Below the pieces are notes generated by a model. It searched no databases. It was not told the origin of the DNA and saw only the letters and a list, made by a program, of their open reading frames with translations. A DNA stretch of 7,959 nt from Phycisphaerales bacterium (GTDB lineage Bacteria; Planctomycetota; Phycisphaerae; Tepidisphaerales; Tepidisphaeraceae), in NCBI GenBank assembly GCA_028288905.1, contig JAQGHJ010000790.1:1-7959 (forward strand), given 5' to 3'. Numbering within the stretch: position 1 is the first letter of the stretch; each line of letters opens with the position of its first letter. Shown here in pieces: positions 1 to 7,106 of this stretch. The position numbers and the translations under genes are program-made.

Positions 1-1121
1 TCGTACAGCCGGTACGTCTTGTACCGCGTGCCGCCGAAGACTTCGATCGGGCGGAGGATCATGACGTTGTCCTCCAGCATCCAACTGACCTCGAACTCCT
101 TAACGCCGCGGTCCAGCGCCTTCCGTAGGGAGTGGGCGAGCAGCATCGCGTCGATGCCCCGCTGGCGGTGGCCGGGGACAATGCCGAGCGTGACCACCCG
201 GGCCAACCGGGGTACCCGTTTACCCATCATCGTGCGGACCAGGCCCCAGATCTTCGGCGTCAGCATCCGCCCCCGCATCGGCTTGATCGGCTCGTTGTAG
301 TCCGGCAGCGACAGCATGAACGCGACCGGGACGCCCTTGTCTTCCACGATCAGGGCGTAGTCCTCGACCAACAACGGCTTGAGCCGAACGCCCATGAAGT
401 CCAGTTCGGCGTCCGTCATCGGGACGAAGCCCCAGTTGTCCTCCCAGGCCGCGTTATAGACCGCCTTCACCTTGGCCAGGTCGGCCGCCAAGTGCTTCTT
501 GCGGATCGGGACGATCCTCACGTCCGGGTTGCGACGGGCCACGCCGCGGGAGATCTTTTCCAGTCGCTCCAGCGGCTCCGGCGTGATGTCGTAATGGTAC
601 GCCAGCAGGTCCTTCGCCTTCGTGAACCCGCACGCCTCCACCAGCGGGACGTAGTACCGCGGGTTGTAGGTCATCATGACGACCGGCGGGCGGTCGAACC
701 CGTCCACGAGCAGCCCGCACTCGTCGTTCGTCGTCGGGTTCATCGGCCCCAGGATCTTGCCGCAGCCCTTCTCCTTCGCCCACGCCGACACCTTGTCGAA
801 CAGGGCGGCGGCCACGGCCCCGTCGTCGACCGACTCGAAGAATCCCCAAAACGCCGCCCCGTCGGCGTGCTTGGCGATGTGGTTGCGGTCAAGGATGCCG
901 GCGATCCGCCCGACGTCCTTGCCGTCGCGGGTCGCGACCCACAGTCGCATCTCGGCGTGCTCGAACAGCGGGTTCGTGTCGAGGAACACCTTCTTGAGGT
1001 CCGCCGTCAGCGGGGCGACCCAGTTTGGGTCGTCGCCGTAGATCGGGTAGGGGACCCGGAGGAAGCGGTCGACGTCGCGGCTCGTGCGCCGCAGCCCGAT
1101 GATCTGGATGGGGTGTGTCAA
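1..1121 (-). CDS. GNAT-fold N-acyltransferase, YghO / bacterial ceramide synthase-like family (3' end beyond window)
   Basis: An open frame of 373 codons runs off the left edge. It begins MTHPIQIIGLRRTSRDVDRF and ends, as far as visible, in YKTYRLY. No ATG or GTG lies in frame upstream, so the TTG at 1121 is the likely start, although its Shine-Dalgarno sequence is poor. The N-terminal part contains blocks typical of YghO-type proteins (VPYPIYGDDPNWVAPL, NPLFEHAEMRLWVA, VGRIAGILD). The C-terminal GNAT acyl-CoA-binding signature is GIVPGHRQRGIDA near residues 313-325, followed by VSWMLEDN and GGTRYKTYRLY, the usual C-terminal end of this family, so only a few residues should be missing. From memory, this family includes E. 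coli YghO and the bacterial ceramide synthase that N-acylates sphinganine. With a serine palmitoyltransferase-like gene and an SDR reductase on the same strand, that role is plausible here. The GNAT/YghO family call is firm; the ceramide role is inference. It could instead acylate another amine. Confidence 0.85.
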   Translation of the reverse strand, partial: MTHPIQIIGLRRTSRDVDRFLRVPYPIYGDDPNWVAPLTADLKKVFLDTNPLFEHAEMRLWVATRDGKDVGRIAGILDRNHIAKHADGAAFWGFFESVDDGAVAAALFDKVSAWAKEKGCGKILGPMNPTTNDECGLLVDGFDRPPVVMMTYNPRYYVPLVEACGFTKAKDLLAYHYDITPEPLERLEKISRGVARRNPDVRIVPIRKKHLAADLAKVKAVYNAAWEDNWGFVPMTDAELDFMGVRLKPLLVEDYALIVEDKGVPVAFMLSLPDYNEPIKPMRGRMLTPKIWGLVRTMMGKRVPRLARVVTLGIVPGHRQRGIDAMLLAHSLRKALDRGVKEFEVSWMLEDNVMILRPIEVFGGTRYKTYRLY

Positions 1122-1162
1122 GCGGGGCGCGAACGTACCGGACGGATGGGCGGTTGAGCAAG

Positions 1163-1197
1163 CGGCGGGCAGAGCCGTCAGACGGAACGGCCCGCCG
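1163..1197 (-). terminator. GC-rich hairpin after the histidine kinase gene
   Basis: Perfect 8-bp arms (1163-1170 and 1190-1197) flank a loop that itself contains a small inverted repeat (ccgtc at 1175-1179, gacgg at 1181-1185). The structure lies about 27 nt past the kinase stop codon in the 103-bp gap before the GNAT gene. No U-tract follows, so it is not a canonical intrinsic terminator. It could slow or partly terminate transcription, or protect the mRNA 3' end. Confidence 0.3.
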
Positions 1198-1224
1198 ACC
1201 GACCCGCGCCGCGCGGTTAACCCC

Positions 1225-4200
1225 TTAGGCGGTGACGGTGGTGGCGCTGCGGCAAAGGGCCGCCAGCTCGCCGGCCGCCACCGGGCATTCGGTGTCAGGG
1301 GCGGTGCCGCGTGCGGCCTGTTCTAGCCGGCCTGCCGCCGCGGTGATGGTCGCAAAACCGTACCCGCCGGCCGACCCCTTCAGCTGGTGGGCGAGCCGGG
1401 CGGCGAGCGGCCAATCCGCCTGCCCGACGGCGGCAAGGATGGCCTCGACCTTCGGCTCGAGCTCCCGAAGGTATTCCGGCAGCAGCGTGCGGATGACCGG
1501 GTCGTCTCCCAAGGTGCTGAACAGCGCCGGCCCCGACTCACCGGAATCGCGGGGCGGCGACGCCATGTCCGTTCCGGCCCGCGCGTCACCCGCTTGCCCG
1601 TTGCCTATGGAGCCTTGTCCGCCGTCCCGCCGGGGACGGGACGAATTTCCGGCGGCGGCGGCCGCCGCCGCCGCCAAGTGCCCGCGCGTCGCCTCGACGA
1701 ATGCCCGGCCCTGGATCGGCTTCGTGAGAAACCCGTCGCACCCGGCGGCGACGCAACGGTCCCGGTCGGCGTCCATCGCGTTTGCCGTGAGCGCGACGAT
1801 CCGGCCGCGGTACCCGTCCGCCCGGAGAAGTCGGGTCGCCATCTCCCCGTCCATCCGGGGCATCTGGACGTCCATCAGGATCAGGTCGTATGGCCGGCCC
1901 GCCCGCCACGCCGCCAGCGCCCGGTCGACGGCCGCCTGTCCGTCGTCCACCGCTTCGGCGTCGGCCCCGGCCTGTCCCAGGTAGGTCATCAACAGCCGGC
2001 GGGTGTCCGGGGAGTCCTCCGCCACCAGCACTCGGCCGCTCAGCCTGGGCGGCGCGGCCGCCGGCGGGTCGTCGTCCGGGTCCGGCTGGACGTCGCACAG
2101 GTCCACCACCCGGGGCACCCCGTGCAGGTCGCCCGTCGGCAGCCGGAGGGTGAACGTGGTCCCCACCCCCGGCCGGCTCCGGCACGCGACCGACCCGCCC
2201 ATCAGCTCCGCCAGCCGGTAGCAGATCGACACCCCCAGCCCGCTCCCGCCGTACCGGCGGGCGTGGGACGGGTCGGCCTGGCTGAACGGCCGGCCGAGCG
2301 TCGACACCTGCTCGGGCGTCATCCCGATCCCCGTGTCCGACACCTCCGCGACGAGCGCCGGGGCGGGCCCGTTCTCGTCCAGCGACAGCTCGACGGTCAC
2401 GCCGCCCGCCTCGGTGAACTTGACGTCGTGCCCGACGAGGTTGATCAGCACCTGCCGCAGCCGGGTGGGGTCCGACCAGACCGTGAGCGGCACGGGGGTG
2501 GGGCACGACACTTGCAGCGCCAGCCCCTTGGCCGTCGCCCGCTGCCGCATGAGGGACAGCACGTCGGCCACCAGCCGGGGCACGTGGCACGCGACCCGCT
2601 CGACGGTCATCCGACCGGCCTCGATCTTGGACATGTCCAGCACGTCGTCGAGGATCGACAGCAGGTGTTCGCCGTTCCGGCGGATCGTCCGGACGTGGGC
2701 GGCCCGCTCGGCAGCCGGAAGGCCGGGCGAGAGCAGCAGGTCGGCGTACCCGAAGATGCTCGTCAGCGGGGTCCGGATCTCGTGGCTCACGTTCGCCAGG
2801 AACTCGGTCTTTGCGCGGTTCGCGGCCTCGGCCTGGCGGGCGAGGGCCTCGGCCCGGGCGGCCAGCGCCTCGGCCTCCTCCTTCGCCCGCCGCAGGTTCT
2901 CCTCGGCTGCCTTGCGGCTCGTGATGTCCGTCGCGACCACGCAGACGCCCGTCACCGCCCCGTCCGCTCCGGTCAACGGGAACTTCATCGCGTGCATCGT
3001 CCTGTCCCCGTCCGGCAGCGGTAGGACCGACTCGTACTCCTGCGGCTCGCCGGACTCGATGACCTCCAGATCCTTGGCCCGCGCCCGGTCGGCGAACACC
3101 TTGGCGTACAGGTCGTGGTCCCGCCGCCCGACTACGTCCTCGGCCCGGACGTGGATGTGCCGCTCGAACGCCTTGTTCGCCTGCGTGTACCGCCCGTCTA
3201 CACTTTTCGTGAAGATGAGGGCAGTCGTGTGGTCGAACAGGGCCTGGAGCTGCCGATGGTTGTCCATCGCCGCCCGTTCGGCCGTCCGGGCACCCCGTTC
3301 GGCCTCCCGGGCCTTGCGCTCGCTCGCCGCCAGCGCGGCGGCGGCGGTCGTCCGCTCGGCCGTGACCGCCGCCAGCACCAGGGCCGACACGGTCCACAGG
3401 ATCCCGGACACCTGCAGGGCGAACATCGACTCCCGCAGCGAGTACGCCGACCCCGTCCCGGCCGCCTCCCGCTGAAGCGCGATCCGGGCGCTGATCAGGA
3501 TCGTCGCCAGCGAGAGGGCGGCCGCCCCGCGGGGGCCGAACCGCAGCCCGGCCCACAGCAGGAACGGCAACGCGGACACGAGCGGCAGGGCGGCCAGCAG
3601 CGGCCACCGCCCCTCGTCCCGCGGGAACACCGACGCCACCACGACCGCGAAGCCGGCCACGTACGCGGCCACCTCGGCCAGCCGCCGGCCGCGGGGCAGC
3701 GTCGGCCGCCAAGTGCCGAACGTCACCACCACTGGCGTCACCACCAGCAACCCCAGGGCATCGACCGCCGTCCACGCCGCCCACAGTTCAAGGAACGGCG
3801 TGTCCAGCAGGTCCCGCATGAGGACGGCCCCGGTCAGGCCGGCCGCCGCGCACCCGGGCAGGCACGCGACCGTCGCGAACACCATCACCTCGGAGACGGT
3901 CGCGAACCGCACCACCCGCCCGCCGAACCACGCCCGCATCACCCACGCCGCGTAAAGCGTCTCGGCGGCGTTCACCAGGTAAAAGAAGACAGACGCCGAC
4001 AGCGGCCGGCCGGACAACACGTTGGCCGCCGTATTCCCGACGCCGGTCGCGAGCAGGGCCCACGCCCAGTGCCGGCGACGGGTCAACAGCATCAGCCCGA
4101 GCGGCACGCCCATCGGCAGCCACACCCCGGCCACCTGCCCGGTCTGCGAGATGAACGCCTTGCCGCTGACGTGGGCGAGCAGAAAGCAGACGACGGCGAC

Positions 4201-4338
4201 CGTCACCGCGGCCGCGGCGCACCGCCGGACCGTCCGCCCGGGCGAGGTCCGCCCGTCGGCATACCCGGCAAGCCACGCTTCGGCGGGCAGCGGGGGTGGT
4301 GTGGTGTTGGTCGCCAGCTCGGGGCGGAGTGAAGACAT
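1225..4338 (-). CDS. MASE1-PAS hybrid sensor histidine kinase with REC and HPt domains
   Basis: A 1037-residue membrane-bound hybrid kinase for a His-Asp-His phosphorelay. Residues about 40-328 form a multi-pass MASE1-type sensor (VWLPMGVPLGLMLL near 72-85, last hydrophobic segment about 306-325). A charged coiled coil (about 328-362) leads to a PAS domain (about 363-472, ending VCVVATDITSRK). A second coiled coil (475-508) precedes HisKA, whose phospho-acceptor is H519 in FLANVSHEIRTPL. The HATPase domain shows VSDTGIGM with D668 and a GGSGLGVSI lid. Its N-box reads INLVGHDVKF (632-641), so the usual Mg-binding Asn is His637. The receiver domain (769-889) has E774/D775, phospho-acceptor D823, T851 and K873. 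An Ala-rich, polar linker (about 888-935) joins an HPt domain with H984 in HQLKGSA. The ATG start gives a complete MASE1 domain, but its ribosome-binding site is weak. No output domain is present, so the target is a separate regulator not visible here. It sits between the synthase and the acyltransferase genes on the same strand, so it may sense membrane or lipid state; that is inference. Confidence 0.95.
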   Translation of the reverse strand: MSSLRPELATNTTPPPLPAEAWLAGYADGRTSPGRTVRRCAAAAVTVAVVCFLLAHVSGKAFISQTGQVAGVWLPMGVPLGLMLLTRRRHWAWALLATGVGNTAANVLSGRPLSASVFFYLVNAAETLYAAWVMRAWFGGRVVRFATVSEVMVFATVACLPGCAAAGLTGAVLMRDLLDTPFLELWAAWTAVDALGLLVVTPVVVTFGTWRPTLPRGRRLAEVAAYVAGFAVVVASVFPRDEGRWPLLAALPLVSALPFLLWAGLRFGPRGAAALSLATILISARIALQREAAGTGSAYSLRESMFALQVSGILWTVSALVLAAVTAERTTAAAALAASERKAREAERGARTAERAAMDNHRQLQALFDHTTALIFTKSVDGRYTQANKAFERHIHVRAEDVVGRRDHDLYAKVFADRARAKDLEVIESGEPQEYESVLPLPDGDRTMHAMKFPLTGADGAVTGVCVVATDITSRKAAEENLRRAKEEAEALAARAEALARQAEAANRAKTEFLANVSHEIRTPLTSIFGYADLLLSPGLPAAERAAHVRTIRRNGEHLLSILDDVLDMSKIEAGRMTVERVACHVPRLVADVLSLMRQRATAKGLALQVSCPTPVPLTVWSDPTRLRQVLINLVGHDVKFTEAGGVTVELSLDENGPAPALVAEVSDTGIGMTPEQVSTLGRPFSQADPSHARRYGGSGLGVSICYRLAELMGGSVACRSRPGVGTTFTLRLPTGDLHGVPRVVDLCDVQPDPDDDPPAAAPPRLSGRVLVAEDSPDTRRLLMTYLGQAGADAEAVDDGQAAVDRALAAWRAGRPYDLILMDVQMPRMDGEMATRLLRADGYRGRIVALTANAMDADRDRCVAAGCDGFLTKPIQGRAFVEATRGHLAAAAAAAAGNSSRPRRDGGQGSIGNGQAGDARAGTDMASPPRDSGESGPALFSTLGDDPVIRTLLPEYLRELEPKVEAILAAVGQADWPLAARLAHQLKGSAGGYGFATITAAAGRLEQAARGTAPDTECPVAAGELAALCRSATTVTA
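1651..1672. repeat. 22-bp perfect palindrome made of GCC/GCG triplets (poly-Ala linker)
   Basis: The plus strand carries a GGC-type run that flips to a CCG-type run, giving two 11-bp arms with no spacer. On the coding strand it is a run of GCG codons followed by GCC codons, encoding the Ala stretch (about residues 889-896) in the linker between the kinase's REC and HPt domains. Triplet runs of this kind are prone to slippage, so linker length may vary between relatives. Confidence 0.8.
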
Positions 4339-4424
4339 GGCTCGACGGCCGCGGTTCGGCGGCCGCTCCGACTGCGGCGCGGGCCGGGCGCGGCCGCCGG
4401 GCCCCGCGTCCCCCGCGCCAGGTT

Positions 4425-4444
4425 GGGCGGCCCCCGCCGCGCCC
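4425..4444 (-). terminator. Imperfect GC hairpin after the synthase gene
   Basis: Arms of 7 bp (3 plus 4, with a 2-nt bulge on one side) surround a 4-nt loop, about 12 nt downstream of the synthase stop codon. There is no U-tract, and in DNA this GC-rich such a structure can arise by chance. The rest of the 118-bp gap (4339-4456) is extremely GC-rich and shows no recognisable promoter. Confidence 0.2.
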
Positions 4445-4456
4445 GTCCCTGGGGCG

Positions 4457-5830
4457 TCAGCCGATCAACCCGAACTCCCGCCCGGCCTTGGCGAACTGGT
4501 CCAGCGCGAAGCTCAGGTGAGCTTCGGTGTGGGTCGCCATATAACTGGTCCGGAGCAGGGCTCGGCCCGGCGGCGTCGCCGGGCTGACGACCGCGTTCAC
4601 GAACACGCCGAGCTCCTGGAGCCGGGTTGCCATCTGGAACGCGGTGTGGTCCGCGCCGACGACGACCGGGATCACTGGGGTCCCGCTCTCGCCGGTGTCG
4701 AAGCCGAGAGACCGGAGGCCGTCGAGCATGAACCGGGTGTTCCGCCACAGGACCGCCCGTCGCTCGGGCTCGTTCCGGACGATGTCGACGGCCGCGCTGG
4801 CGGCCGCGACGTTCGCCGGGCTCGGGGCGGCGCTGAACACGTTCGTCCGGGCCCGGTGCTTGACGAAGTGCATCGTCTCGGCGTCCCCGCACACGAACCC
4901 GCCGACGCTCGCCAGGGCTTTGGAGAACGTGCCCATGATCAGGTGGGCGTCGTCGTCGAGCCCGAAGTGCTCGGCGGTCCCCCGCCCGCCCGCCCCGAGC
5001 ACCCCGATGCCGTGGGCGTCGTCGACCATCAGGGCGGCCCCGAACTCCTTACACACCGCGTTAACCTCGGGCAGGTGGCAGATGTCTCCCTCCATCGAGT
5101 AGACGCCGTCGACGACAACGAGCCGGCCGGCCGGGCGGCGGGCCGGCGGGAGGGCGTTGTCGGCCAGCATCTGCCGCCGCAAGTCCGACGCGTCGTTGTG
5201 GCGGAACTTGCGGGTGTCGCCCAGGCCGAGCCGGGCCCCATCGATGATGCAGGCGTGGTCCTGCTTATCGAGGTACACGACGTCCCGGCGGTCGACGAGG
5301 CACGCGATCGTGCCGAGGTTCACTTGGAACCCGGTCGCGAACGTGACGGCCGCCTCCTTGCCCATGAAGTCGGCGAGCTTCTCCTCCAACTCCTCGTGGA
5401 TCGTCATCGTCCCGTTCAGGAACCGGCTGCCCGCGCACCCGGTGCCGAACTTGCGGACCGCGTCGATCGCCGCCTCTTTCACCCGCGGGTCGTTCGTGAG
5501 CCCGAGGTAGTTGTTGGACCCGAGCATGACGAGCTTGTGCCCGTCGATCGATACTTCGGGATCTTGAGCGGACTCGATCGCCCGGAAGTAGGTCCAGACG
5601 CCGGCCGCCTTGATCTTCTGCGGGACGTCGTAGGCCCGACACTTGTCGAACAGCTTGATGCCGGCCGGCCCGGCGGGCGCGGTGGCAACCGATAGCGGGG
5701 CGACCGGGTGGCCGTTTCCGGTCTCGGCCCGGCCGTTGGTGCGGCCGGCGGCCCCGGCGGGGCGGGCGGATGGGGCGGAGTCAGACACTTGGTCCGCGGT
5801 CACGGGGGGGCTTTTGGTCAGACGGGTCAA
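4457..5830 (-). CDS. spt: Serine palmitoyltransferase-like alpha-oxoamine synthase (PLP-dependent)
   Basis: A 457-residue fold-type I aminotransferase-like enzyme. Alpha-oxoamine synthases condense an amino acid with an acyl thioester and release CO2; serine palmitoyltransferase makes 3-ketosphinganine from L-serine. The PLP lysine is K304 in GTFSKALASVGGF. H192 (DKQDHACIIDGARL) should stack on the PLP ring, and D270 and H273 lie in VDDAHGIGVLG. Other family blocks are GSNNYLGLTNDP (104-115), GTGCAGSRFLNGT (129-141), ATGFQVNLG (165-173), VVDGVYSMEGD (239-249) and LLRTSYMATHT (425-435). The blocks YFRAIESAQDPEVSIDG, MGTFSKALASVGGF and SYMATHT resemble, from memory, Bacteroides-type serine palmitoyltransferase more than Kbl (GTLGKA..GGxxGG) or BioF, although automatic annotation often assigns those names. 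The first 58 residues or so are an Ala/Pro/Gly-rich extension. A strong GGGAGGGG site 6 nt upstream supports the TTG start; GTG at codon 10 is an alternative. Its neighbours, an SDR reductase upstream and a GNAT acyltransferase two genes downstream, support a sphingoid-base role. The family is certain; the substrate is likely but unproven. Confidence 0.88.
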   Translation of the reverse strand: MTRLTKSPPVTADQVSDSAPSARPAGAAGRTNGRAETGNGHPVAPLSVATAPAGPAGIKLFDKCRAYDVPQKIKAAGVWTYFRAIESAQDPEVSIDGHKLVMLGSNNYLGLTNDPRVKEAAIDAVRKFGTGCAGSRFLNGTMTIHEELEEKLADFMGKEAAVTFATGFQVNLGTIACLVDRRDVVYLDKQDHACIIDGARLGLGDTRKFRHNDASDLRRQMLADNALPPARRPAGRLVVVDGVYSMEGDICHLPEVNAVCKEFGAALMVDDAHGIGVLGAGGRGTAEHFGLDDDAHLIMGTFSKALASVGGFVCGDAETMHFVKHRARTNVFSAAPSPANVAAASAAVDIVRNEPERRAVLWRNTRFMLDGLRSLGFDTGESGTPVIPVVVGADHTAFQMATRLQELGVFVNAVVSPATPPGRALLRTSYMATHTEAHLSFALDQFAKAGREFGLIG

Positions 5831-5836
5831 TCAGTT

Positions 5837-5844
5837 CCCCTCCC
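5837..5844 (-). promoter_or_regulatory. Strong Shine-Dalgarno that fixes the TTG start of the synthase
   Basis: On the minus strand the site reads GGGAGGGG, then 6 nt (AACTGA), then TTG at 5830. It is one of the best Shine-Dalgarno matches in the window. It shows that the Ala/Pro-rich N-terminal extension is probably translated rather than being an artefact of ORF extension. Confidence 0.65.
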
Positions 5845-5895
5845 GACGGTGCCGGGTGGCTGGGCTCCTTAGTGCGCGACCTTTGGTCGGCGGGC

Positions 5896-5934
5896 CGCGC
5901 GGGACCGCGTGAAAGCCTGCGTCCGTCCCGCGCG
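5896..5934 (-). terminator. Strong 10-bp-arm hairpin between the epimerase and synthase genes
   Basis: Perfect 10-bp arms (CGCGCGGGAC at 5896-5905 and its reverse complement at 5925-5934) enclose a 19-nt loop that can add three inner pairs (5906-5908 with 5919-5921). It begins 10 nt past the epimerase stop codon. No U-run follows on the minus strand. It is probably an RNA hairpin acting as a weak terminator, a processing site or a 3' stabiliser within a polycistronic message. A second, small inverted repeat (cgacc-ttt-ggtcg, 5877-5889) follows it directly. Confidence 0.45.
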
Positions 5935-5944
5935 CCAAGACGTT

Positions 5945-6943
5945 TTATACTGCCCAAACATCCCGCCGCAACCAGCCCGCTTCCACGTAACAACGACAGG
6001 TGTCGCGGACTTGCTCCCGCCAACCGCCCAGATCGACAACGCCGAGGTCCCCAAGGAACGGTTTCGCGTCGCACAACCAGTCCGGCTGAAGCAGCTCCCG
6101 AGCCTTGTCGCGATTGAAGGGCCTCGCCCGACGCGTTACCGCCTGCCGCAACGATTCCCACAGCCCGGCCGCCCGGACGGCGGCGGCAGGCACCGGCACT
6201 CGCCACGCCGGTTTCCGCCTCAGGTCGGTCGCTAGGAACGTCATCAGCTCGCGCAGACTAACTACATCGCCGGCGGCGAATCCCCGCCGACCGCTCAGGT
6301 CCGGGCGGGCCGCGGCCGCCACCAGCACCCGCGCCAGATCGCCGACGCCGATCAGATGGACCCGCGCCCGCCCGCCCGCCAGGATGGGGGCGATGCCGAG
6401 CTGGACGGGCTTGAACAGTTCCAGCACGCCGGGGTCGCCCCGCCCGTGAACCGCGCTCGGCCGGACCGAGCACCACGGCCCGCGGACGTGCCGCTCCACC
6501 TCCCGCTCGCCTGCGAGCTTCGACTCGCCATACCAAGAAACGGGCCGCGGCGGATCGGACTCCCGCACCGGCACCCCGTCGCGAGCCGGCCCCGCGGCGG
6601 CTTGGGAGGAGACGAGCACGAACATCGCCCTCGGGCACGCCTCCGCCGCGGCACGGGCGACGGCCGCAGCCCCGCCGGCGTTCACGGCGATGTACTCGTC
6701 CCGCGTCCGGGCCTTCACGAGGCCGGCCGCGTGGACCACCGCGTCGCAGCCGTCCAGGGCCGTCCGATAACTCGCCGCGTCCAGCACGTCCCCGCGGACG
6801 ACCTCCGCGCCGGCCGGGAGCAGGCTCGGCACCCCCGGCCGACGCACCAACGCTTTGACGCGCCAGCCGTTCGAGAGGAAATGAGCCGCCGTGTGGCTCC
6901 CGACGAAGCCGGTTGCCCCGGTCACGAACACCGTCCTGAGCAC
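5945..6943 (-). CDS. NAD(P)-dependent epimerase/reductase, extended SDR superfamily (possible 3-ketosphinganine reductase, CerR-like)
   Basis: A 332-residue soluble Rossmann-fold enzyme starting at GTG 6943 (MLRTVFVTGATGFVGSH). The dinucleotide-binding GxxGxxG motif is G9-G12-G15. Cofactor-domain blocks GDVLDAASY (51-59) and VVHAAGLV (69-76) follow. The catalytic set is S113 (VLVSSQAAAG) and Y138/K142 (WYGESK). RPSAVHGRGD (161-170) is the usual extended-SDR substrate-side block, and the tail ends in WREQVRDTCRCYVEAGWL, as in other family members. The frame stays open to 7264, but those 107 codons are low-complexity and run back through the divergent promoter region; the SDR domain begins exactly at the GTG. 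A GGGAGGT site precedes this GTG with a tight spacing of about 3 nt. Proteins of this superfamily include the bacterial 3-ketosphinganine reductases (CerR type), hopanoid-associated HpnA and sugar epimerases. The synthase gene 114 bp downstream favours the first. The SDR call is firm; the substrate is inference. Confidence 0.85.
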   Translation of the reverse strand: MLRTVFVTGATGFVGSHTAAHFLSNGWRVKALVRRPGVPSLLPAGAEVVRGDVLDAASYRTALDGCDAVVHAAGLVKARTRDEYIAVNAGGAAAVARAAAEACPRAMFVLVSSQAAAGPARDGVPVRESDPPRPVSWYGESKLAGEREVERHVRGPWCSVRPSAVHGRGDPGVLELFKPVQLGIAPILAGGRARVHLIGVGDLARVLVAAAARPDLSGRRGFAAGDVVSLRELMTFLATDLRRKPAWRVPVPAAAVRAAGLWESLRQAVTRRARPFNRDKARELLQPDWLCDAKPFLGDLGVVDLGGWREQVRDTCRCYVEAGWLRRDVWAV

Positions 6944-6945
6944 AT

Positions 6946-6952
6946 ACCTCCC
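6946..6952 (-). promoter_or_regulatory. Shine-Dalgarno next to the epimerase GTG start
   Basis: The minus strand reads GGGAGGT just before AT-GTG. The match is good but the spacing is short. An overlapping ATG one base upstream of the GTG is in another frame and does not lead to the SDR domain. The next in-frame GTG is codon 5 (6931), about 15 nt from the GGAGG core. Either start keeps the whole Rossmann motif. Confidence 0.5.
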
Positions 6953-7106
6953 AACCCGTTGGTCCGCGAGGACTGCGATGGGGCCGCGCCCCCGGACAAC
7001 CGTCCCGGCCGCGGGTAGCATAGCGCCCGACCGGCAACCGACGCCAGCCGTCCCCGTCCCAGCGCCTTCAGCCATAGGCAGCGCGACGGATCGGGCGGCG
7101 TGCGGG

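Noticed and set aside
132..1157. 341-codon plus-strand open frame opposite the GNAT gene
   Set aside because: The minus-strand frame carries clear YghO/GNAT motifs over its whole length; the plus-strand product is Arg/Asp/Val-rich and matches nothing I recognise.
1586..3784. 732-codon minus-strand frame inside the kinase gene
   Set aside because: It is the shifted frame of the kinase, with Arg/Gly/Pro-rich low-complexity sequence and no motifs, while the kinase frame has continuous domains throughout.
4022..5695. 557-codon plus-strand open frame antisense to the kinase and synthase genes
   Set aside because: It runs across two well-supported minus-strand genes and the gap between them. Its translation is rich in Arg, Pro, Gly and Ala with no recognisable domain. 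Such long antisense frames are expected in very GC-rich coding DNA.
4457..5830. Annotation as 2-amino-3-ketobutyrate CoA ligase (Kbl) or 8-amino-7-oxononanoate synthase (BioF)
   Set aside because: The motif around the PLP lysine (GTFSKALASVGGF), the YFRAIESAQDPEV block and the C-terminal SYMATHT block fit serine palmitoyltransferase-like sequences better. No threonine-degradation or biotin genes are nearby. It cannot be fully excluded without a tree.
5945..6943. Hopanoid-associated sugar epimerase HpnA
   Set aside because: The fold and motifs allow it, but no hopanoid genes are visible in the window and the adjacent synthase points to a sphingoid-base substrate. It is kept as an alternative only.
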